A DNA stretch of 64,000 bases from Streptomyces sp. NBC_00273. GTDB taxonomy: Bacteria; Actinomycetota; Actinomycetes; Streptomycetales; Streptomycetaceae. The stretch is from the NCBI RefSeq assembly GCF_036178145.1, contig NZ_CP108067.1, positions 3,968,001 through 4,032,000 of the forward strand. Reading direction: 5' to 3'. Below, one piece after another: positions 42,346 through 50,980 of this stretch (its first letter is position 1; each line of letters opens with the position of its first letter). The translations under genes were made by a program, and so were the position numbers. The notes below the pieces were generated by a model that saw only the letters and a list, made by a program, of their open reading frames with translations, searched no databases and was not told the origin of the DNA.

Positions 42346-44013
42346 CTACGCGAAGACCTCCTGCCGCGTCCTGCGGCGGCCGGCCGCCAGCGCGGGGTCC
42401 AGGGCCGGTACGGCGGCCAGCAGCTGCCGGGTGTAGGGGTGGGCCGGGCGGTCGTAGACCTCGTCCACCGGGCCCTCCTCGACGATCTCCCCGGCCCGCA
42501 TGACGGCCACCCGGTCGCTGACCTGTCGGACCACCGCCAGGTCGTGCGCGATGAAGACCAGCGCGATGCCCAGCTCCCGCTGGAGCTCCGCCAACAGGGC
42601 GGTGACCTGCGCCTGCGTGGTCACGTCGAGGGCGGAGACCGGCTCGTCGCAGACGATCAGCCGGGGCCGGGGCGCGAGCGCCCGCGCGATGCCCACCCGC
42701 TGGCGCTGGCCACCGCTGAACTCGTGCGGGTAGCGGTCGTAGTGCTCGGCCTCCAGCCCGACGCGCAGCAGCAGCTCCTCCACCCGGGCCCGGACGGCCG
42801 CCCCGTCACGCTCCCCGGCCGCGCGCAGCGGGTCGGCGATGGACTCGCCGACGGAACGGCGCGGGTTGAGGGAGGACACCGGGTCCTGGAAGACCATCTG
42901 CACCCCGCTCGCGATGCCGGTGACCGGGACGCCGTCCCGGTGCACCTGCCCGGAGCCGGGCTCCAGCAGTCCGACGAGCATCCGCCCGAGCGTGCTCTTG
43001 CCGGAGCCGCTCTCGCCGACGATCCCGAGGGTCTCCCCGGCGTGCACGGCGAGGGACACTCCGGCGACGGCGGCGACCTTGCGCCGGCCCCGCCCGAACT
43101 CCCGCCGCAGGGAGAACGCCTCGACGACGGGCTGCCCGCCCCCCACCCCCGCCCCTTCCGGCCCCGCCGGCGTTTGAGGCGCGGGGTCCGGGGCGGAGCC
43201 CCGGGAACGGCGCGGCGCGTCCAGCCTCGGTACGGCGGCCAGCAACGCACGCGTGTACGGCTCCGCCGGTGCGGCCAGCACGGAAGCCACCGGACCCCGC
43301 TCGACGGCGTGGCCACCCCGCATGACCAGCACCTCGTCCACGCTCTCCGCCGCCACCCCCACGTCGTGGGTGACCAGCAGCAGCCCGAGCCCGCGCTCCT
43401 CGCGCAACCCGTGCAGCAGGTCGAGGATCTGGGCCTGGACGGTGACGTCGAGCGCGGTGGTCGGCTCGTCGGCGATCAGCAGCCGCGGCTCGCACGCCAA
43501 CGCCATCGCGATGAGGGCCCGTTGCCGCATGCCGCCGCTGAACTCGTGCGGCCGCGCGCGGGAGCGGCGTACCGCGTCCGGGATGCCCACCCGGTCGAGC
43601 ACCTCGACCGCGCGGGCCCGGGCGGCCCGCCGGGAGACGTCCGCGTGGATCCGGTGGACCTCGGCGATCTGGTCGCCGATGGCGTAGTACGGGTCCAGGG
43701 AGCTCAGCGGGTCCTGGAAGACCATGGCGGCGGTCCCGCCGCGCAACCGGCGCAGTTCGGCCGCCGAGGCCGTGGCCACGTCCGTGCCGCCGACCCGGAC
43801 GGTGCCGCCCAACCGGGCGCCCGTACCGCGGTGCAGTCCCAGCAGGGCCGCGGCGACCGTGGACTTGCCGCTGCCCGACTCGCCCACGACGCCCAGGGCC
43901 CGGCCCGCCTCCAGGGTGAAGGAGACCCCGGCCACGGCCCGTACGTGCTCCCCCGCCCCGCCGACCGGGAAGTCGACGACGAGGTCGGTGACCTCCACCA
44001 GTGAGTGCGTCAT
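42346..44013 (-). CDS. ABC transporter, fused dual ATPase (DppD-DppF type)
   Basis: A 555-residue protein with two ABC domains. Each has Walker A GESGSGKST (near residues 41 and 335), a signature (FSGGMRQR; FSGGQRQR) and Walker B (LLIADEPTTALD; LIVCDEPVSALD). The linker between them (~270-300) is coded in part by the dispersed repeat at 43159-43204. It drives import by the two permeases upstream, probably of peptides. The ATG (44013) overlaps the permease stop as ATGA. Confidence 0.93.
   Translation of the reverse strand: MTHSLVEVTDLVVDFPVGGAGEHVRAVAGVSFTLEAGRALGVVGESGSGKSTVAAALLGLHRGTGARLGGTVRVGGTDVATASAAELRRLRGGTAAMVFQDPLSSLDPYYAIGDQIAEVHRIHADVSRRAARARAVEVLDRVGIPDAVRRSRARPHEFSGGMRQRALIAMALACEPRLLIADEPTTALDVTVQAQILDLLHGLREERGLGLLLVTHDVGVAAESVDEVLVMRGGHAVERGPVASVLAAPAEPYTRALLAAVPRLDAPRRSRGSAPDPAPQTPAGPEGAGVGGGQPVVEAFSLRREFGRGRRKVAAVAGVSLAVHAGETLGIVGESGSGKSTLGRMLVGLLEPGSGQVHRDGVPVTGIASGVQMVFQDPVSSLNPRRSVGESIADPLRAAGERDGAAVRARVEELLLRVGLEAEHYDRYPHEFSGGQRQRVGIARALAPRPRLIVCDEPVSALDVTTQAQVTALLAELQRELGIALVFIAHDLAVVRQVSDRVAVMRAGEIVEEGPVDEVYDRPAHPYTRQLLAAVPALDPALAAGRRRTRQEVFA
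43159..43204 (+). repeat. dispersed GC-rich element, 46-bp copy B
   Basis: Exact reverse complement of 40374-40419, with core CCGCCGGCGTTTGAGGCG and a GGTCCGGGGCGGAGCCCC palindrome. It is read in frame as the linker between the two ATPase domains. Confidence 0.85.
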
Positions 44014-45002
44014 GCGAGGGTCACCCTTCGGTCCGCGGCGGCGTACAGCAGGTCGGCGATCGCGCCCGCGAGGACCACGGCCGTGCCGATCGCGAGGACG
44101 ACGCCGACGACGACGGGCAGGTCCACGACCCGTACGCCGTCGATGAGGGTCTTGCCGAGGCCGGGGATCCCGAACAGCGACTCCGTCAGCACCGCGCCGC
44201 CGATCATCGTGCCGAAGTCCACGGCGCTGAGCGCGATCACGGGGGCCACGGCGCCGCGCACCGCGTGCCGCGTGACCACGGCCCGCTCTCCCACCCCGTA
44301 GGCGCGGAAGGTCCGGATGTGGTCCTCGGCGAGCGTCTCCAGGGTCGAACTGCGCGTGAGGCGGGCGTACTTGGCGCTCTCGAAGAAGCCGAGGGTCACC
44401 CATGGCAGGAGCAGGTTCCAGGCCCACTGCTCGGGGTCCTCGGTCAGCGGCACGTACGTCGGGAACGGCAGCCACTGGAGGTGGGCGCAGACGGTCATGA
44501 GCAGCAGCAGCCCGAGGATGAAGACGGGGGTGCCGGTCCCGGCGAGGGTCAGGACGGTCAGGGCCCGCTCGGTGATCCCGCCGCGGCGCAGCGCGGACAG
44601 CAGTCCGGTGCCGACGCCGACCACCAGCCAGATCACCATTGCGCCCAGGGCCAGCGACAGGGTGGCGGGCAGCCGGTCCAGGATCAGCCCGGTGACCTGC
44701 TGGTCGTTCTGGTACGAGAAGCCCAGGCAGGGGGCGTCGCAGTGCAGGACGAGCCCGGCGCCGCCGGAGTAGTCCCGGCCGGCCAGCAGCCCCTGGAGGA
44801 AGTGCAGGTACTGGGTGAGGGCGGACTCGTTCAGCCCGAGCTGTTCGCGGACCTGGGCGATCTGCGCCGGGTTGCAGCGCTCTCCGCAGGCCAGGCGGGC
44901 CGGGTCGCCGGGGGCGAGGTAGAAGAGGGCGTAGACGATCACGGACAGGGTGAGCAGCACGAGCAGTGCGCCGCCGGTCCGTTTGAGCACGAAGCGGGTC
45001 AC
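44010..45002 (-). CDS. ABC transporter permease (DppB/OppB type)
   Basis: A 330-residue polytopic permease with about six membrane helices. The binding-protein-dependent transport motif is visible (EDHIRTFRAYGVGERAVVTR, matching the EAA loop). A periplasmic loop carries Cys residues (ACGERCNPAQ; HCDAPCLGF). The GTG at 45002 overlaps the stop of the second permease by four bases. It forms the membrane channel with that permease. Confidence 0.93.
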   Translation of the reverse strand: MTRFVLKRTGGALLVLLTLSVIVYALFYLAPGDPARLACGERCNPAQIAQVREQLGLNESALTQYLHFLQGLLAGRDYSGGAGLVLHCDAPCLGFSYQNDQQVTGLILDRLPATLSLALGAMVIWLVVGVGTGLLSALRRGGITERALTVLTLAGTGTPVFILGLLLLMTVCAHLQWLPFPTYVPLTEDPEQWAWNLLLPWVTLGFFESAKYARLTRSSTLETLAEDHIRTFRAYGVGERAVVTRHAVRGAVAPVIALSAVDFGTMIGGAVLTESLFGIPGLGKTLIDGVRVVDLPVVVGVVLAIGTAVVLAGAIADLLYAAADRRVTLA

Positions 45003-45997
45003 GCCGTGCGCTCCTTTCTGGTGCCGACCCGCAGGCGGGAGCCTTCGCGCGGGTCGAGGGCCGTGCGGACGGCGTCGCCCAGCACGGTGGAGGCGAGCAC
45101 GGTGGCGAAGAGCAGCCCGGCGGGGAGCAGGACGTAGGCCGGGTCGGCGCGGAACCAGGTCTGCGCGCTGGAGAGCATCTGCCCCCAGGAGGGCGTGGGC
45201 GGCTTGACGCCCACGCCGAGGAAGGACAGCGAGGCCTCGGCCACGATGGCGGTGGGCACTTTGATCGCGGCGTAGGTGATGACGGGCGCGGCCAGTGAGG
45301 GCAGCAGTTCGCGGCGGGCGATGCCGAGCGTGCCCCGGCCCGAGAGGCGGGCGGCGTCGACGAAGTCGAGGCCGCGCAGGGCGAGGGCCTGGGCGCGGAC
45401 CATCCGGGCGGTGCCGCCCCAGTCGAGCAGTCCGATGATGAGGATCAGCAGGAGCGGCCGGGGGAAGTCGGGCGGGACGACGGCGGTGAGGGCGATGCCG
45501 ATCACCAGCATCGGCAGCGCGATCATCACGTCGGTGAACCGGCCGATGAGCTGGCCCGCGAACCGGCCGCCGAGCGCGGCGGCGAGTCCGACGCCCACAC
45601 CGACAAGCGTTTGCACGACGACGGCGCCGAGGGCGACGAGCAGCGAGATCCGCGCCCCGTACAGCAGCCTGGTCAGCAGGTCGCGGCCGGTGCCCGGCTC
45701 GACGCCGAGCCAGTGGTCGGCGGAGATCCCGCCGAAGGAGCCGAGCGGTACCCCGCCGCGCGCGGAGTCCACGAGGTCGTCGTGGTACGCGTTCGGGTCC
45801 TGGCCGGTGAGCTGGGCGACCAGTGGTGCGGCGAGGGCGAGGAGGACGAGCAGGGCGATGACTCCGGCGGCCGCGAGGGGCGCGGGCCGGCGGCGCAGGC
45901 GCCGCCAGACCTGGCGCGCGGTGCCCGCGCCCGGGGCGGGGGCCCCGGGCGCGGGCGCCGGCTGCTGCGGCGCCGACTGCTTGAGGGCGACGCTCAC
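44999..45997 (-). CDS. ABC transporter permease (DppC/OppC type)
   Basis: A 332-residue permease with a Pro/Ala-rich cytoplasmic N-terminus and about six membrane helices. The EAA loop is ALRGLDFVDAARLSGRGTLG. The SFLGVGVKPPTPSWGQML segment is a DppC/OppC landmark. Its start overlaps the solute-binding protein stop by four bases, so all four transporter genes are coupled. Confidence 0.93.
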   Translation of the reverse strand: MSVALKQSAPQQPAPAPGAPAPGAGTARQVWRRLRRRPAPLAAAGVIALLVLLALAAPLVAQLTGQDPNAYHDDLVDSARGGVPLGSFGGISADHWLGVEPGTGRDLLTRLLYGARISLLVALGAVVVQTLVGVGVGLAAALGGRFAGQLIGRFTDVMIALPMLVIGIALTAVVPPDFPRPLLLILIIGLLDWGGTARMVRAQALALRGLDFVDAARLSGRGTLGIARRELLPSLAAPVITYAAIKVPTAIVAEASLSFLGVGVKPPTPSWGQMLSSAQTWFRADPAYVLLPAGLLFATVLASTVLGDAVRTALDPREGSRLRVGTRKERTA

Positions 45998-47742
45998 TTG
46001 ACGGAGACCTGCGAGACGTCGAGGACGCCGGTCCAGTCGCTGATCACGACGTTCTTGATGTCCTTGCCGACGAGCCGCTTGTAGACCGGGTGGAAGAGCG
46101 GCACGTCCAGGGCCTGCTCACCGATCTTCTTGTCGAGAGCGCCCCAGCGCTTGCCGGCCGCCGCGAGGTCGGTCAGCTTGGCGATCTCGTCGATCTCGGC
46201 GTTCACGGCCGGGTCGTCGAGCTGCGCGTGGTTGTAGTTGGAGCCGTTGGTCACGATCTGCCGGCCGTCGAAGATCGGCGCGAGGAAGGGGGCGCCGGAC
46301 GGCCAGTCGGCGCCCCAGCGGGAGAGGAAGAAGCCGGGGGTGTTCTTGGCGTCCCAGCGCTTCTCGTTGAAGGCGTTGTTCTCCAGGCCCTCCAGCTTGA
46401 CGGTGATCCCGGCGGCGGCGAGGGCCTGCTGCACGGCGGTGGCGACCTCGGGGCTGGTCTGGCGGTTCTGCGCGGTGGAGTGGGTCAGGGTGACGGTGAT
46501 GCCGTCGGGGAAGCCCGCCTCCGCCAGCAGCTGCTTGGCCTTGGCCGGGTCGCCGGTCTTGCCCGCCGGGAAGTGGTCGTACGGGGTGAAGCCGAAGGCC
46601 TCGCGCTCGGGCAGGAAGGTGGTGGCCGGTTCGGCGAGCGCGGATCCGCCGGCGGCGTTGATCACGCTGGTGCGGTTGATCGCGTGGGAGATGGCCTGGC
46701 GCACCTTCGGGTTGTCGAAGGGGGCCACCTTCGGGTTGAAGGCCAGGTAGTTGATGTAGCCGAAGTGGCCGGTGCCGACGCGGCCCGCGAGCTCCTTGTT
46801 GTCGCCGATCTGGGCGAGTTCGGCAGGTCCCAGGTTGGTGTCGGTGGTGACGGCGGCGGCGTCGGGGCCGGAGCTGGTGGTCAGGCGCTGGTTGATGACG
46901 GCGGCGTCCAGACCGGAGCGGACGTCGATCTTGTCCGGGTAGGCCTTGCGCTCCTCGTCGGTCTTCTCGTCCCAGTGCTCGTTGCGCTCCAGGGTGAGGT
47001 GCTCGCCGTCGTTTTCGTTCTTGACGACCTTGTACGGGCCGGAGGAGACGGGGTGCTCCTCGTACTTGACCCCGGTGTCCTTGGCTTTGGGGACGGGCGC
47101 GAACTGCGTCTGCGTGGCGACGAAGGGGAACTCGCCCTCGGGCTTGCGGAGCTTGAAGACGATCGTCTTCGGGTCGGGCACGACGATCGAGTCGAGCCCC
47201 TTGCCGCCGTCCTTGTAAGGGCCCTCGTAGCTCTCCCCGCCGACCAGCCAGTCCCGCAGGTACGGGGCGCCGCCGGACAGCTCGGCGGCGAAGGACCGCT
47301 CGATGCCGTATTTGATGTCGGCGCTGGTGATCGGGGAGCCGTCCTCGTACTTCAGCCCGTCCTTGAGCGTGTACGTCCACTCGGTGGCGTCGGCGTTGGG
47401 CTTTCCGGTGTCGGTGGCCAGGTCGGGCACGACCTTGGTGCCGGCCGCGCCGTCCTCGCGGTTGCGGGTGGTCAGCGTGCGGAAGACCAGCGAGGGAACG
47501 TTTCCGCCGCCCGAGGTGTAGAGCCGGGCCGGATCGAAGTCGCTCTGCGGCTCGGAGTTGAGGACGGTCAGGGTGCCGCCCTTCTGCGGCGCGCCCGCGG
47601 CGCCCGGCTTGTCGCCCGAACCGGCCTTGCCCGCAGCGTCCTCGGGGCCGCAGGCCACGGCGCCCCCGGCCAGGACGAGGCTGACGGTGACGGCGGCCAC
47701 ACGGCGCGCTGTGAGATGACGGTCGGGTCCGGCGGAAGACAT
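45994..47742 (-). CDS. ABC transporter solute-binding lipoprotein (SBP family 5)
   Basis: A 582-residue SBP_bac_5 protein. A signal peptide ends in LAGGAVAC, a good lipobox, so the mature protein is membrane-anchored outside. Family landmarks are KGGTLTVLNSEPQSDFDPA, EWTYTLKDGLKYEDGSPI and RWGADWPSGAPFL. Substrates of the family are oligo- or dipeptides, nickel or other small ligands; the ligand is unknown. The ATG at 47742 has GAGAGG nine bases upstream. First gene of the transporter operon, behind a candidate leader peptide. Confidence 0.94.
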   Translation of the reverse strand: MSSAGPDRHLTARRVAAVTVSLVLAGGAVACGPEDAAGKAGSGDKPGAAGAPQKGGTLTVLNSEPQSDFDPARLYTSGGGNVPSLVFRTLTTRNREDGAAGTKVVPDLATDTGKPNADATEWTYTLKDGLKYEDGSPITSADIKYGIERSFAAELSGGAPYLRDWLVGGESYEGPYKDGGKGLDSIVVPDPKTIVFKLRKPEGEFPFVATQTQFAPVPKAKDTGVKYEEHPVSSGPYKVVKNENDGEHLTLERNEHWDEKTDEERKAYPDKIDVRSGLDAAVINQRLTTSSGPDAAAVTTDTNLGPAELAQIGDNKELAGRVGTGHFGYINYLAFNPKVAPFDNPKVRQAISHAINRTSVINAAGGSALAEPATTFLPEREAFGFTPYDHFPAGKTGDPAKAKQLLAEAGFPDGITVTLTHSTAQNRQTSPEVATAVQQALAAAGITVKLEGLENNAFNEKRWDAKNTPGFFLSRWGADWPSGAPFLAPIFDGRQIVTNGSNYNHAQLDDPAVNAEIDEIAKLTDLAAAGKRWGALDKKIGEQALDVPLFHPVYKRLVGKDIKNVVISDWTGVLDVSQVSVK

Positions 47743-47908
47743 GGGTGTGTTGACCTCTCGGCGTGAAGGAAGGGCGGAAGGGCCACGCGAGGGGCAGCGG
47801 TCGACAGCGGTGCCGATGGGGCACCGGAACATGAGGAAGCCGCGCCTGCGGGCGTGCACCCGGGCGCGGCGAAGGAACTCGAAAGGTGTCGCGGCGCTTG
47901 CGGGGCGG

Positions 47909-47941
47909 GGGTACCTCCCGGGCCGCAAGGCCCAGGGGGAG
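47909..47941. repeat. GGGGGTACCTCCC palindromic element
   Basis: GGGGGTACCTCCC is followed by a GGGCC-GCAA-GGCCC hairpin and AGGGGGAG. It follows directly after the leader-peptide stop (minus reading), so it could act as the structured part of an attenuator. Confidence 0.6.
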
Positions 47942-48037
47942 TCAGCGACAGAAGATGTCGGCCACGCTGTGCGCGGTCACACCAAGCAGCGCCAGCTCAA
48001 TGGCGGCGCTCGCGGTCATGGTGTGGCGGTGCGACAT
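47942..48037 (-). CDS. candidate leader peptide of the ABC operon (31 aa)
   Basis: A 31-codon frame from ATG 48037 that starts MSHRHTMTASAAIELALLGV and ends ADIFCR, with a Cys-Arg pair at the C-terminus. It has no ribosome site. A TTGACA lies 31 bases upstream, so the transcript could begin at the ATG itself (leaderless). Small leader peptides ending in Cys precede sulfur-related genes in actinobacteria, but only one Cys is present here. It is 200 bases before the solute-binding protein. Confidence 0.55.
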   Translation of the reverse strand: MSHRHTMTASAAIELALLGVTAHSVADIFCR

Positions 48038-48045
48038 GCGGAGAA

Positions 48046-48074
48046 CGATTGCCGATGATCGGACGGATTGTCAA
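48046..48074 (-). promoter_or_regulatory. promoter of the leader peptide/ABC operon
   Basis: A perfect TTGACA (48074-48069), then 17 bases, then CAATCG (48051-48046), a weak -10. Transcription would start near 48038, at the leader-peptide ATG. Confidence 0.5.
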
Positions 48075-48118
48075 CGCGGATCCCCGCCCGGTCACCGGGC
48101 GGGGCCGCGGCCCGTCGG

Positions 48119-49516
48119 TCAACTGTCGGGGAACACCCAGGGGTTGGGCTTGCACTGGATGCCGTTGATGTTCAGGGACTTGGTCTGCTGCTGCATGATC
48201 GGCGCGAGCGCGCCGGGTGTGCGGCAGTTCACGTGGTCGTGTCCGAGCCGGTGTCCGACCTCGTGGTTGATGAGCATCTGGCGGTAGATGAACATCTGCT
48301 CCGGTCCGTACGTCGCGGAGCCCTGCGCCCAGCGGAACGCGTTGATCATCACCCGCTCGGTGCGCGCGGAGTCGCAGGAGACGTTGTCGACGGTGATGTC
48401 CAGGTCGGACTTGTCGCACCAGACCCCGGTGGTCCCGGGACTGGCCAGGGTGATCACGAAGTCCGCCTCGCCGCCCGGTACCCGCTCGAAGGTGCGCTCA
48501 CCGTTGTGGGCCCAGCTGCGCGGGTCGTTGAGGGTGCGGTGGACGGCCTCGGCGAAGAGCTGCGGGTCCATGCCGAGGCCCTGCTCGACGTCGACCCGGT
48601 AGCGCACGAGCTTGCCCTTGCCGGGTGCCTTGGCCACGCCGGGCACGGTGTCGAAGGTCCCGGGTCCGGCGAGCTTCGGGTCGATCGGCAGCTGCTGGGC
48701 CATCTTCTGTTCGTAGGTCAGCTCCGGCGCTGCGGCGGACGGCGCCGCGGGCGCTGCCGGGGGCGCCGCGCGGTCGTCCGAACGGGAGGCGGCCGCGTCG
48801 GTCCGGCTGCCGTCGGAGGCGGCCCGCGCGCCCGACTTGGTGTCGTCCCCGTCCGAGCCCATCTGACCGGCGACGACGACGGCGAGGACGGTCGTGACGG
48901 CCATGGCGGCCATGCCCGTGTACGCACGGACCTTCCGGCTGCGGCCGGAGCCGGTCGGCTCCGCGGCGGGATCCACCGGGTCCACGGGATCGACGGGATC
49001 CGCCGGATCCGCCGCGGTCACGGGACCGACGGGGCCGACGGGACCGACCGGGTCCACCGGCTTGCGCGGCCCGGGCACCCGGCGGTGCGAGCCGGTGGAG
49101 GTGAAGGGGTCGGGGTCGAATGCGGCCGGCGGCGCCGGGGTGACCTGCGGGAAGCCCACCGCGGGGGTGCCGAAGGCCGGGGTGCCGGAATCCAGGTGGG
49201 CAGCGGGTGCCGCCGCGGCCGGTGCGGTGGCGGTGTCGTCGTGCGGGCGCCGCACCCCGTGCCAGTCCCCGTACACGGAATCGGGGCGGGCCCCCCAGGC
49301 GCCGCCGGACTCGTACTGCTGGGGGTGGCCCCCGGTCCGCGCGTCGGCGAAGGGCCGGTCCTGGGACACGTACCCCTGGTGGGTGACGGTCGGTTCGGGC
49401 CAGGGCGCGGCGGGCGGTTCCTCGTAGGGCAGCGGATCCGGCTGCGGCCGGACGGGTGCCGCAGCGGCGGCCGGAGCCGGAGCCGGGGCAGGGCCCTTGC
49501 GACTATGTCGTCCCAC
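48119..49516 (-). CDS. DUF3152 membrane-anchored metallopeptidase-like protein
   Basis: A 465-residue protein. The first ~190 residues are Pro/Ala-rich and cytoplasmic, ending in a VGP/VDP tripeptide repeat; one membrane helix follows (GMAAMAVTTVLAVVVAGQMG); the outer C-terminus is DUF3152. It has a zincin-like site INHEVGHRLGHDHVNC (HExxH plus a further His), and four Cys that could form disulfides. The role is unknown; mycobacterial Rv3207c is the positional match. Five bases separate it from the alpha/beta hydrolase upstream. GTG start at 49516. Confidence 0.88.
   Translation of the reverse strand: MGRHSRKGPAPAPAPAAAAAPVRPQPDPLPYEEPPAAPWPEPTVTHQGYVSQDRPFADARTGGHPQQYESGGAWGARPDSVYGDWHGVRRPHDDTATAPAAAAPAAHLDSGTPAFGTPAVGFPQVTPAPPAAFDPDPFTSTGSHRRVPGPRKPVDPVGPVGPVGPVTAADPADPVDPVDPVDPAAEPTGSGRSRKVRAYTGMAAMAVTTVLAVVVAGQMGSDGDDTKSGARAASDGSRTDAAASRSDDRAAPPAAPAAPSAAAPELTYEQKMAQQLPIDPKLAGPGTFDTVPGVAKAPGKGKLVRYRVDVEQGLGMDPQLFAEAVHRTLNDPRSWAHNGERTFERVPGGEADFVITLASPGTTGVWCDKSDLDITVDNVSCDSARTERVMINAFRWAQGSATYGPEQMFIYRQMLINHEVGHRLGHDHVNCRTPGALAPIMQQQTKSLNINGIQCKPNPWVFPDS
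48958..49066 (-). repeat. 9-bp repeat coding (VGP)n(VDP)n
   Basis: Nine-base units (GGATCCACC / GGACCGACG types) encode VGPVGPVGPV and DPVDPVDPVDP just before the membrane helix of the DUF3152 protein. The same GGATCCACC unit occurs at 62.2 kb. Confidence 0.65.
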
Positions 49517-49521
49517 GGTCC

Positions 49522-50517
49522 TCAGCCTCTGCCGTCTTCGATGTATCGGTCACTCGCGCCCGTTCCGGTGTCGCCCAGCAGCTCGCGGAAGGCGGCGGCC
49601 ACCGCCTCGGGGTACTCCATCATCGCCACGTGTCCGGCCTCGGGCATGCACAGCAGCCGCGAACCGCGGAAGGCCGCGGCCGCCTTGTGCGCCATGCGGT
49701 ACGAGACCAGCTGGTCCCGGCCACCGTAGACCAGCAACGAGGGCGCGAGAACCCGCTGCGCCTGCCGCCACAGTCCGTGCTGGCCACCGAGGGTGTAGGC
49801 GTCGACGATGCCGCGCGAGGAGCGCGTCATCGCCTCCCAGAAGTACGGCAGTGCCATCCGCCGCTCCATCTCCTCCACGGCGTTGCGGAATCCCTCGGGC
49901 GTCACCCGGGAGGGGTCTCCGTAACAGAGCGCCGTCACTCCGCGGGTGCGCTGCTCGGCGCTGAGCCCCTGCGCCAGCCGGCCGAAGAGCGCGGCCACCC
50001 CGGGCACGGCGAGCAGCGCGGTCGGCACGGCCGATCTCTGCACGCGCAGCTCGGGCAGGGCGGGCGAGACCAGGGTCAGGGTGCGCACCAGGTCCGGCCG
50101 GACGGCCGCGACGCGGGTGGAGACGGCGCCGCCGAGCGAGTTGCCGAACAGGTGGACCGGGCCGCGCCCGGCGGCGTCGAGGTGCCGGATGACGGCGCGG
50201 GCGAAAGCGGTGACGGAGTAGTCCCGGTCGGCGGGTGGCGGGGACCAGCCGAAGCCCGGCAGGTCGAGGGCCTCGCCGTCGACGGTGTCGGCCAGCCGCG
50301 CCATCAGGTCCGACCAGTTCTGCGAGGAACCGCCGAGTCCGTGCACGAACAGAGCGGGCGGCAGTCCCGTGCGCAGGGGCGTGCGGACCCGGACGGCCAG
50401 TTCCAGGCCGGGCAGCACGGCGGTGCGCAGCTGCTCCCCTTCGGCCACCCGAGCGGCGCCCGCCTGGGAGGACAGCTCGGCGGTGGACCGCACGCCCGGC
50501 AGCTCGGTCGAAGACAT
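49522..50517 (-). CDS. alpha/beta hydrolase
   Basis: A 331-residue hydrolase with an intact catalytic triad: LFGNSLGGAVS (Ser), YGGRDQLVS (Asp) and EAGHVAMMEYP (His). The oxyanion loop is LFVHGLGGSSQNW. No signal peptide. The substrate is unknown. It shares a transcript with the DUF3152 gene (5-bp gap) and is divergent from the small acidic protein. ATG start at 50517. Confidence 0.9.
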   Translation of the reverse strand: MSSTELPGVRSTAELSSQAGAARVAEGEQLRTAVLPGLELAVRVRTPLRTGLPPALFVHGLGGSSQNWSDLMARLADTVDGEALDLPGFGWSPPPADRDYSVTAFARAVIRHLDAAGRGPVHLFGNSLGGAVSTRVAAVRPDLVRTLTLVSPALPELRVQRSAVPTALLAVPGVAALFGRLAQGLSAEQRTRGVTALCYGDPSRVTPEGFRNAVEEMERRMALPYFWEAMTRSSRGIVDAYTLGGQHGLWRQAQRVLAPSLLVYGGRDQLVSYRMAHKAAAAFRGSRLLCMPEAGHVAMMEYPEAVAAAFRELLGDTGTGASDRYIEDGRG

Positions 50518-50650
50518 GCGGGCAATGTTACGAGACGATCACGCTCCTCTTCCTGTGTTCGCCGTCACAGACACGTGCCGGATCCATATAGCGGTGCCCC
50601 CGCGATCCTCCTAGGCTCGTAAGTGAGCACAAGGAAGCGAGGGGAGCGGC

Positions 50651-50866
50651 ATGACTGTCGACCCTGCGGAGCCGGACACCTTCCGGAAGCAGTTTCCGGA
50701 ATCCCTCGATCCTGAGGCGCCCGAGGCGGATGTGGCGGAGCAGCTCGCCGATCTCCAGCCGGACGAGGACGACCCGATCACCGCGCGCGCGGTGGACGGG
50801 GTCACGGACGGCGATGCCGTCGAGCAGGCGCGGGTGGTGCCGCTGGACGAGGACGACTACCGCTGA
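50651..50866 (+). CDS. small acidic conserved protein
   Basis: A 71-residue, highly acidic protein (FPESLDPEAPEADVAEQLAD, ending LDEDDYR) with no recognised domain. The ATG at 50651 has GAGGGGAG upstream. It lies alone between divergent hydrolase and downstream TetR genes. Confidence 0.75.
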   Translation: MTVDPAEPDTFRKQFPESLDPEAPEADVAEQLADLQPDEDDPITARAVDGVTDGDAVEQARVVPLDEDDYR

Positions 50867-50967
50867 CCCATCAGCCGACCGAGCACCGACCAAACCGCTG
50901 ATCAAACCGCTGACCAGCGCCTCCGGGCCGTCCGTACCGCGAGAAAACTCGGCTTGAACCCTCCAGA

Positions 50968-50980
50968 TTCGGTTACCGAA
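50968..50980. promoter_or_regulatory. possible TetR operator upstream of the TetR gene
   Basis: TTCGGTTACCGAA is a perfect inverted repeat with a one-base centre, 60 bases before the TetR start and four bases above a TACGAT -10-like sequence (50984-50989). Position and symmetry suggest autoregulation; binding is inferred. Confidence 0.45.

Noticed and set aside
42346..44013. Two separate ATPase genes joined by a frameshift
   Set aside because: The reading frame is continuous through the repeat-coded linker and both domains are intact, a normal dual-ATPase layout.
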